A DNA stretch of 64,000 nucleotides from Arcuatula senhousia (lineage: Eukaryota > Mollusca > Bivalvia > Mytilida > Mytilidae). Shown here in pieces: positions 48,301-60,300 of this stretch. A program made the translations under genes and the position numbers. Where the stretch lies: the NCBI GenBank assembly GCA_963971305.1, contig OZ020306.1, forward strand, positions 4,208,842-4,272,841. The letters are read 5' to 3'. The notes below the pieces were generated by a model that searched no databases, was not told where the DNA came from, and saw only the letters and a program-made list of their open reading frames with translations. Positions within the stretch are counted from its first letter, which is position 1. The number at the start of each line of letters is the position of its first letter.

Positions 48301-51300
48301 TACCTTCTATCATATTTGACTTACCACTAAGTATCTTCTATCATATTTGACTTACCACAAAGTACTTTCTATCATATTTGACTTACCACTAAATACCTTC
48401 TATCATAATTGACTGTGCTTACCACTAAGTACCTTCTATCATAGTTGACTTACCACTAAGTACCTTCTATCATATTTGCCTTACCACAAAGTACCTTCAA
48501 TCATATTTGACAATGCTTACCACTAAGTACCTTCTATCATATTTGACTTACCACTAAGTACCTTCTATCATATTTGACTTACCACTAAGTACCTTCTATC
48601 ATATTTGCCTTACCACAAAGTACCTTCAATCATATTTGACAATGCTTACCACTAAGTACCTTCTATCATATTTGACTTATCACTAAGTACCTTCTATCAT
48701 ATTTGACCTACCACTAAGTACCTTCTATCATATTTGACCTACCACAAAGTACCTTCTATCATATTTGACCTACCACTAAGTACCTTCTATCATATTTGAC
48801 TTACCACTAAGTATCTTCTATCATATTTGACCTACCACTAAGTACCTTCTATCATAGTTGACTTACCACTAAGTATCTTCTATCATATTTGACTTACCAC
48901 TAAGTACCTTCTATCATATTTGACTTACCACTAAGTACCTTCTATCATATTTGACTTACCACTAAGTATCTTCTATCATATTTGACCTACCACTAAGTAC
49001 CTTCTATTCATATTTGACTTACCACTAGGTACCTTCTATCATATTTGCCTTACCACAAAGTACCTTCTATCATATTTGACCTACCACTAAGTACCTTCTA
49101 TCATATTTGACTTACCACTAAGTATCTTCTATCATATTTGACTATGCTTACCACTAAGTACCTTCTATCATAGTTGACTTACCACTAAGTACCTTCTATC
49201 ATATTTGACCTACCACTAAGTACCTTCTATCATATTTGACTTACCACTAAGTACCTTCTATCATATTTGACTAACCACTAAGTACCTTCTATCATATTTG
49301 ACTTACCACTAAGTACCTTCTATCATATTTGACTTACCACTAAGTATCTTCTATCATATTTGACTTACCACTAAATACCTTCTATCATAATTGTCTGTGC
49401 TTACCACTAAGTAACTTCTATCATATTTGACTGACCACTTAGTACCTTCTATCATATTTGACTATGCTTACCACTAAGTACCTTCTATCATATTTGACTT
49501 ACCACTAAGTACCTTCTATCATAGTTGACTTACCACTAAGTACCTTCTATCATATTTGACCTACCACTAAGTACCTTCTATCATATTTGACTTACCACTA
49601 AGTATCTTCTATCATATTTGACTTACCACTAAATACCTTCTATCATAATTGACTGTGCTTACCACTAAGTAACTTCTATCATATTTGACTTACCACTAAG
49701 TACCTTCTATCATATTTGACTTTTTATATATCATAAGATGTTATTGATTGGACTTTAAGATTGACAAAAATCAAGCATTTTAAGGCCTTATTATTAATCT
49801 GTGTGGTTTAAAACCTTCTATCATATTTGACTGTGCTTACCACTAAGTACCTTCTATCATATATGATTTACCAATAAGTACCTTCTATCATATTTGACTT
49901 ACCACTAATTACCTTCTATCATATTTGACTTACCACTAAGTACCTTCTATCATATTTGACTTACCACAAAGTACCTTCTATCATATTTGACTATGCTTAC
50001 CACTAAGTACCTTCTATCATAATTGACTTACCACTAAGTACCTTCTATCATATTTGACTTACCACTTAGTACCTTCTATCATATTTGACCTATCACTAAG
50101 TACCTTCTATCATATTTGACTTACCACTAAGTATCTTCTATCATATTTGACTATGCTTACCACTAAGTACCTTCTATCATATTTGACTTACCACTTAGTA
50201 CCTTCTATCATATTTGACTTACCACTAAGTACCTTCTATCATATTTGACTTACCACTAAGTACCTTCTATCATAGTTGACTTACCACTAAGTACCTTCTT
50301 TTCATATTTGACTTACCACTAAGTACCTTCTATCATATTTGACCTACCACTAAGTACCTTCTATCATATTTGACTTACCACTAAGTATCTTCTATCATAT
50401 TTGACTTACCACTAAATACCTTCTATCATATTTGACCTACCACTAAGTACCTTCTATCATATTTGACTTACCACTAAATACCTTCTATCATATTTGACTT
50501 TTTATATATCATAAGATGTTATTGATTGGACTTTAAGATTGACAAAAATCAAGCATTTTAAGGCCTTATTATTAATCTGTGTGGTTTAAAACCTTCTATC
50601 ATATTTGACTGTGCTTACCACTAAGTACCTTCTATCATATATGATTTACCAATAAGTACCTTCTATCATATTTGACTTACCACTAATTACCTTCTATCAT
50701 ATTTGACTTACCACTAAGTACCTTCTATCATATTTGACTTACCACAAAGTACCTTCAATCATATTTGACTATGCTTACCAATAAGTACCTTCTATCCTAT
50801 TTGACTGACCACTAAGTACCTTCTATCATAGTTGACTTACCACTAAGTATCTTCTATCATATTTGCCTTACAACTAAGTACCTTCTATCATATTTGACTT
50901 ACCACAAAGTACCTTCAATCATATTTGACAATGCTTACCACTAAGTACCTTCTATCATATTTGACCTACCACTAAGTACTTTCTATCATAGTTGACTTAC
51001 CACTAAGTAAATTCTATCATATTTGACTTACCACAAAGTACCTTCTATCATATTTGACTATGCTTACCACTAAGTACCTTCTATCATATTTGCCTTACCA
51101 CTAAGTATCTTCTATCATATTTGACTTATCACTAAGTACCTTCTATCATATTTGACCTACCACTAAGTACCTTCTATCATATTTGCCTTACCACAAAGTA
51201 CCTTCAATCATATTTGACAATGCTTACCACTAAGTACCTTCTATCATATTTGACCTACCACTAAGTACCTTCTATCATATTTGACTTACCACTAAGTACC

Positions 51301-54300
51301 TTCTATCATATTTGACTTACCACTAAGTACCTTCTATCATATTTGACCTACCACTAAGTACCTTCTATCATATTTGACTATGCTTACCACTAAGTACCTT
51401 CTATCACAGTTGACTTACCACTAAGTACCTTCTATCATATTTGACTTACCACTAAGTACCTTCTATCATATTTGACTTACCACTAAGTACCTTCTATCAT
51501 ATTTGACCTACCACTAAGTACCTTCTATCATAGTTGACTTACCACTAAGTACCTTCTATCATATTTGACTTACCACTAAGTACCTTTCATCATATTTGAC
51601 CTACCACTAAGTACCTTCTATCATAGTTGACTTACCACTAAGTACCTTCTATCATATTTGACTTACCACTAAGTACCTTCTATCATATTTGACTTACCAC
51701 TAAGTACCTTCTATCATATTTGACCTACCACTAAGTACCTTCTATCATATTTGACTTACCACAAAGTACCTTCTATCATATTTGACTATGCTTACCACTA
51801 AGTATCTTCTATCATATTTGACTTACCACTAAGTACCTTCTATCATATTTGACCTACCACTAAGTACCTTCTATCATATTTGCCTTACCACTAAGTACCT
51901 TCTATCATATTTGACCTACCACTAAGTATCTTCTATCATATTTGACTTATCACTAAGTACCTTCTATCATATTTGACCTACCACTAAGTACCTTCTATTC
52001 ATATTTGACTTACCACTAGGTACCTTCTATCATATTTGACTTACCACTAAGTACCTTCTATCATATTTGACTTACCACTAGGTACCTTCTATCATATTTG
52101 ACTTACCACTTAGTACCTTCTATCATATTTGACTTACCACTAAGTACCTTCTATCATATTTGACTTACCACTAAGTACCTTCTATCATAGTTGACTAACC
52201 ACTAAGTACCTTCTATCATATTTGACCTACCACTAAGTACCTTCTATTCATATTTGACCTACCACTAAGTACCTTCTATCATATTTGACTTACCACTAAG
52301 TACCTTCTATCATATTTGACCTACCACTAAGTACCTTCTATTCATATTTGACTTACCACTAGGTACCTTCTATCATATTTGACTTACCACTAAGTACCTT
52401 CTATCATATTTGACTTACCACTAAGTACCTTCTATCATATTTGACCTACCACTAAGTACCTTCTATTCATATTTGACCTACCACTAAGTACCTTCTATTC
52501 ATATTTGACTTACCACTAGGTACCTTCTATCATATTTGACTTACCACTAAGTACCTTCTATCATATTTGACTTACCACTAAGTACCTTCTATCATATTTG
52601 ACCTACCACTAAGTACCTTCTATCATATTTGACTATGCTTACCACTAAGTACCTTCTATCACAGTTGACTTACCACTAAGTACCTTCTATCATATTTGAC
52701 TTACCACTAAGTACCTTCTATCATATTTGACTTACCACTAAGTACCTTCTATCATATTTGACCTACCACTAAGTACCTTCTATCATAGTTGACTTACCAC
52801 TAAGTACCTTCTATCATATTTGACTTACCACTAAGTACCTTTCATCATATTTGACCTACCACTAAGTACCTTCTATCATAGTTGACTTACCACTAAGTAA
52901 ATTCTATCATATTTGACTTACCACAAAGTACCTTCTATCATATTTGACAATGCTTACCACTAAGTACCTTCTATCATATTTGACTTACCACTAAGTACCT
53001 TCTATCATATTTGACCTACCACTAAGTACCTTCTATCATATTTGCCTTACCACTAAGTACCTTCTATCATATTTGACCTACCACTAAGTATCTTCTATCA
53101 TATTTGACTTATCACTAAGTACCTTCTATCATATTTGACCTACCACTAAGTACCTTCTATTCATATTTGACTTACCACTAGGTACCTTCTATCATATTTG
53201 ACTTACCACTAAGTACCTTCTATCATATTTGACTTACCACTAGGTACCTTCTATCATATTTGACTTACCACTTAGTACCTTCTATCATATTTGACTTACC
53301 ACTAAGTACCTTCTATCATATTTGACCTACCACTAAGTACCTTCTATTCATATTTGACCTACCACTAAGTACCTTCTATCATATTTGACCTACCACTAAG
53401 TACCTTCTATTCATATTTGACCTACCACTAAGTACCTTCTATTCATATTTGACTTACCACTAGGTACCTTCTATCATATTTGACTTACCACTAAGTACCT
53501 TCTATCATATTTGACTTACCACTAAGTACCTTCTATCATATTTGACCTACCACAAAGTACCTTCTATTCATATTTGACCTACCACTAAGTACCTTCTATC
53601 ATATTTGACTTACCACTAAGTACCTTCTATCATATTTGACCTACCACTAAGTACCTTCTATCATAGTTGACTTACCACTAAGTATCTTCTATCATATTTG
53701 ACCTACCACTAAGTATCTTCTATCATATTTGACCTACCACTAAGTACCTTCTATCATATTTGACTTACCACTAAGTACCTTCTATCATATTTGACCTACC
53801 ACTAAGTACCTTCTATCATATTTGACTTACCACTAAGTACCTTCTATCATATTTGACTTACCACTAAGTACCTTCTATCATATTTGACTTACCACTAAGT
53901 ACCTTCTATCATATTTGCCTTACCACAAAGTACCTTCAATCATATTTGACAATGCTTACCACTAAGTATCTTCTATCATATTTGACTTATCACTAAGTAC
54001 CTTCTATCATAGTTGACTTACCACTAAGTACCTTCTATCATATTTGACCTACCACTAAGTACCTTCTATCATATTTGACTTACCACTAAGTACCTTCTAT
54101 CATATTTGACTTACCACTAAGTATCTTCTATCATATTTGACTTACCACTAAGTACCTTCTATCATATTTGACTTACCACTAAGTACCTTCTATCATATTT
54201 GCCTTACCACAAAGTACCTTCAATCATATTTGACAATGCTTACCACTAAGTACCTTCTATCATATTTGACTTATCACTAAGTACCTTCTATCATATTTGC

Positions 54301-57300
54301 CTTACCACAAAGTACCTTCAATCATATTTGACTGTGCTTACCACTAAGTACCTTCTATCATAGTTAACTTACCACTAAGTACCTTCTATCATAGTTGACT
54401 TACCACTAAGTACCTTCTATCATATTTGACTTACCACTAAGTACCTTCTATCATATTTGACCTACCACTAAGTACCTTCTATCATAGTTGACTTACCACT
54501 AAGTACCTTCTATCATAATTGACTGTGCTTACCACTAAGTACCTTCTATCATAGTTAACTTACCACTAAGTACCTTCTATCATAGTTGACTTACCACTAA
54601 GTACCTTCTATCATATTTGACTTACCACTAAGTACCTTCTATCATATTTGACCTACCACTAAGTACCTTCTATCATAGTTGACTTACCACTAAGTATCTT
54701 CTATCATATTTGCCTTACCACTAAGTACCTTCTATCATATTTGACCTACCAATAAGTACCTTCTATCCTATTTGACTGACCACTAAGTAGTACCTTCTAT
54801 CATATTTGACTTACCACTAAGTATCTTCTATCATATTTGACTATGCTTACCACTAAGTATCTTCTATCATAATTGACTTACCACTAAGTACCTTCTATCA
54901 TATTTGACCTACCACTAAGTATCTTCTATCATATTTGACTTACCACAAAGTATCTTCTATCATATTTGACTATGCTTACCAATAAGTACCTTCTATTATA
55001 TTTGACTTACCACAAAGTACCTTCTATCATATTTGACTTACCACTAAGTACCTTCTATCATATTTGACTTACCACTAAGTACCTTCCATCATATTTGACT
55101 TACCACTAAGTACCTTCTATCATATTTGACCTACCACTAAGTACCTTCTATCATAGTTGACTTACCACTAAGTACCTTCTATCATATTTGACTTACCACT
55201 TGGTACCTTCTTTTCATATTTGACTTACCACTAAGTACCTTCTATCATATTTGACCTACCACTAAGTACCTTCTATCATAGTTGACTTACCACTAAGTAC
55301 CTTCTATCATATTTGACTTACCACTAAGTACCTTCTATCATAGTTGACTTACCACTAAGTACCTTCTATCATATTTGACTTACCACTAAGTACCTTCTAT
55401 CATATTTGACTTACCACTAAGTAACTTCTATCATATTTGACTTACCACTAAGTACCTTCTATCATATTTGACCTACCACTAAGTACCTTCTATTCATATT
55501 TGACTAACCACTAGGTACCTTCTATTATATTTGACTGTGCTTACCACTAAGTACCTTCTATCATATTTGACTTACCACTTAGTACCTTCTATCATATTTG
55601 ACCTACCACTAAGTACCTTCTATCATATTTGACTTACCACTTAGTACCTTCTATCATATTTGACTTACCACTTAGTACCTTCTATCATATTTGACTTACC
55701 ACTAAGTACCTTCTATCATATTTGACTTACCACTAAGTACCTTCTATCATATTTGACTTACCACTAAGTATCTTCTATCATATTTGACTATGCTTACCAA
55801 TAAGTACCTTCTATCCTATTTGACTTACCACTTAGTACCTTCTATCAAATTTGACTTACTCATGTTACTACTAAGTACCTTCTATCATAGTTGACTTACC
55901 ACTAAGTACCTTCTATCATATTTGACTTACCACTAAGTACCTTCTATCATATTTGACCTACCACTAAGTACCTTCTATCATATTTGACCTACCACTAAGT
56001 ACCTTCTATCATATTTGACTTACCACTTAGTACCTTCTATCATATTTGACTTACCACTAAGTACCTTCTATCATTTTTGACTTACCACTAAGTATCTTCT
56101 ATCATATTTGACTATGCTTACCACTAAGTACCTTCTATCATATTTGACTATGCTTACCACTAAGTACCTTCTATCATATTTGACCTACCACTAAGTACCT
56201 TCTATCATATTTGACTATGCTTACCACTAAGTACCTTCTATCACAGTTGACTTACCACTAAGTACCTTCTATCATATTTGACTTACCACTAAGTACCTTC
56301 TATCATATTTGACTTACCACTAAGTACCTTCTATCATATTTGACCTACCACTAAGTACCTTCTATCATAGTTGACTTACCACTAAGTAAATTCTATCATA
56401 TTTGACTTACCACAAAGTACCTTCTATCATATTTGACAATGCTTACCACTAAGTACCTTCTATCATATTTGACTTACCACTAAGTACCTTCTATCATATT
56501 TGACCTACCACTAAGTACCTTCTATCATATTTGCCTTACCACTAAGTACCTTCTATCATATTTGACCTACCACTAAGTATCTTCTATCATATTTGACTTA
56601 TCACTAAGTACCTTCTATCATATTTGACCTACCACTAAGTACCTTCTATTCATATTTGACTTACCACTAGGTACCTTCTATCATATTTGACTTACCACTA
56701 AGTACCTTCTATCATATTTGACTTACCACTAGGTACCTTCTATCATATTTGACTTACCACTTAGTACCTTCTATCATATTTGACTTACCACTAAGTACCT
56801 TCTATCATATTTGACCTACCACTAAGTACCTTCTATTCATATTTGACCTACCACTAAGTACCTTCTATCATATTTGACCTACCACTAAGTACCTTCTATT
56901 CATATTTGACCTACCACTAAGTACCTTCTATTCATATTTGACTTACCACTAGGTACCTTCTATCATATTTGACTTACCACTAAGTACCTTCTATCATATT
57001 TGACTTACCACTAAGTACCTTCTATCATATTTGACCTACCACAAAGTACCTTCTATTCATATTTGACCTACCACTAAGTACCTTCTATCATATTTGACTT
57101 ACCACTAAGTACCTTCTATCATATTTGACCTACCACTAAGTACCTTCTATCATAGTTGACTTACCACTAAGTATCTTCTATCATATTTGACCTACCACTA
57201 AGTATCTTCTATCATATTTGACCTACCACTAAGTACCTTCTATCATATTTGACTTACCACTAAGTACCTTCTATCATATTTGACCTACCACTAAGTACCT

Positions 57301-60300
57301 TCTATCATATTTGACTTACCACTAAGTACCTTCTATCATATTTGACTTACCACTAAGTACCTTCTATCATATTTGACTTACCACTAAGTACCTTCTATCA
57401 TATTTGCCTTACCACAAAGTACCTTCAATCATATTTGACAATGCTTACCACTAAGTATCTTCTATCATATTTGACTTATCACTAAGTACCTTCTATCATA
57501 GTTGACTTACCACTAAGTACCTTCTATCATATTTGACCTACCACTAAGTACCTTCTATCATATTTGACTTACCACTAAGTACCTTCTATCATATTTGACT
57601 TACCACTAAGTATCTTCTATCATATTTGACTTACCACTAAGTACCTTCTATCATATTTGACTTACCACTAAGTACCTTCTATCATATTTGCCTTACCACA
57701 AAGTACCTTCAATCATATTTGACAATGCTTACCACTAAGTACCTTCTATCATATTTGACTTATCACTAAGTACCTTCTATCATATTTGCCTTACCACAAA
57801 GTACCTTCAATCATATTTGACTGTGCTTACCACTAAGTACCTTCTATCATAGTTAACTTACCACTAAGTACCTTCTATCATAGTTAACTTACCACTAAGT
57901 ACCTTCTATCATAGTTGACTTACCACTAAGTACCTTCTATCATATTTGACTTACCACTAAGTACCTTCTATCATATTTGACCTACCACTAAGTACCTTCT
58001 ATCATAGTTGACTTACCACTAAGTACCTTCTATCATAATTGACTGTGCTTACCACTAAGTACCTTCTATCATAGTTAACTTACCACTAAGTACCTTCTAT
58101 CATAGTTGACTTACCACTAAGTACCTTCTATCATATTTGACTTACCACTAAGTACCTTCTATCATATTTGACCTACCACTAAGTACCTTCTATCATATTT
58201 GACTTACCACTAAGTACCTTCTATCATATTTGACTTACCACTTAGTACCTTCTATCATATTTGACTTACCACTTAGTACCTTCTATTCATATTTGACTAA
58301 CCACTAGGTACCTTCTATTATATTTGACTGTGCTTACCACTAAGTACCTTCTATCATATTTGACTTACCACTTAGTACCTTCTATCATATTTGACCTACC
58401 ACTAAGTACCTTCTATCATATTTGACTTACCACTTAGTACCTTCTATCATATTTGACTTACCACTTAGTACCTTCTATCATATTTGACTTACCACTAAGT
58501 ACCTTCTATCATATTTGACTTACCACTAAGTACCTTCTATCATATTTGACTTACCACTAAGTATCTTCTATCATATTTGACTATGCTTACCAATAAGTAC
58601 CTTCTATCCTATTTGACTTACCACTTAGTACCTTCTATCAAATTTGACTTACTCATGTTACTACTAAGTACCTTCTATCATAGTTGACTTACCACTAAGT
58701 ACCTTCTATCATATTTGACTTACCACTAAGTACCTTCTATCATATTTGACCTACCACTAAGTACCTTCTATCATATTTGACCTACCACTAAGTACCTTCT
58801 ATCATATTTGACTTACCACTTAGTACCTTCTATCATATTTGACTTACCACTAAGTACCTTCTATCATTTTTGACTTACCACTAAGTATCTTCTATCATAT
58901 TTGACTATGCTTACCACTAAGTACCTTCTATCATATTTGACTATGCTTACCACTAAGTACCTTCTATCATATTTGACTCACCACTAAGAACCTTCTATCA
59001 TATTTGACTTACCACTAAGTACCTTCTATCATATTTGACTTACCACTAAGTAACTTCTATCATATTTGACTTACCACTAAGTACCTTCTATCATATTTGA
59101 CTTACCACTATTTACCTTCTATCATATTTGACTTACCACTAAGTATTCCTCTCCACCTTTGACACAACTTTTGACCAGTTTGGTAAGTGCATGGGATCTT
59201 GATGGTGTATTGTGACGACTGCATTTAACTGGAAGCTGAGCCAAAGTAGCATTATTCAACCACAAGGAGCATATGTCAGCATTAGATGCCAAAGCTTTCT
59301 TAAAAGTCTGAAATAAAAAAAAGTAAATACTGTTAACTACATTTAACATAGAAACTTCAGCACAATCAGTACTTCCTACTGTTTCTCTCATATCATACAT
59401 GTCAAAGCTAATACTTCCTACAGTTTCCCTCATATCATATGTGTCAAAGCTATTACTTCCTACTGTTTTTCTCATATCATACATGTCAAAGCTATTACTT
59501 CCTACAGTTTCCCTCATATCATATGTGTCAAAGCTAATAATTCTTACTGTTTCCCTCATATCATACATATCAAAGCTATTACTTCCTACAGTTTTCCTCA
59601 TATCATACATATCAAAGCTATTTCTTCCTACTGTTTCCCTCATATCATACATGTACATATCAAAGCTATTTCTTCCTACTGATTCCCTCATATCATACAT
59701 ATCAAAGCTATTTCTTCCTACTGATTCACTAATATCATACATATCAAAGCTATTACTTTCTACCATTTCCCTCTTATCATACAAATCAAAGCTATTACTT
59801 CCTAATGTTTCCCTCATATCATACATGTCAAAGCTATTACTTCCTACAGTTTTCCTCATATCATATGTATCAAAGCTATTACTTCCTACAGTTTTCCTCA
59901 TATCATACATGTCAAAGCTATTACTTCCTACTGTTTCCCTCATATCATACATGTCAAAGCTATTACTTCCTACAGTTTTCCTCATATCATATGTATCAAA
60001 GCTATTACTTCCTAAAGTTTCCCTCATATCATCTTGTCAAAGCTATTACTTCCTACTGTTTCCCTCTTATCATACAAATCAAAGCTATTACTTCCTAATG
60101 TTTCCCTCATATCATACATGTCAAAGCTATTACTTCCTAAAGTTTCCCTCATATCATCTTGTCAAAGCTATTACTTCCTACTGTTTCCCTCATATCATAC
60201 ATGTCAAAGCTATTACTTCCTACAGTTTCCCTCATATCATACATGTCAAAGCTATTACTTCCTACTGTTTCCCTCATATCATACATGTCAAAGCTATTAC

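Noticed and set aside
47028..59136. CRISPR-like array
   Set aside because: The units are directly tandem without unique spacers, the genome is eukaryotic, and the unit is derived from the exon 2 donor.
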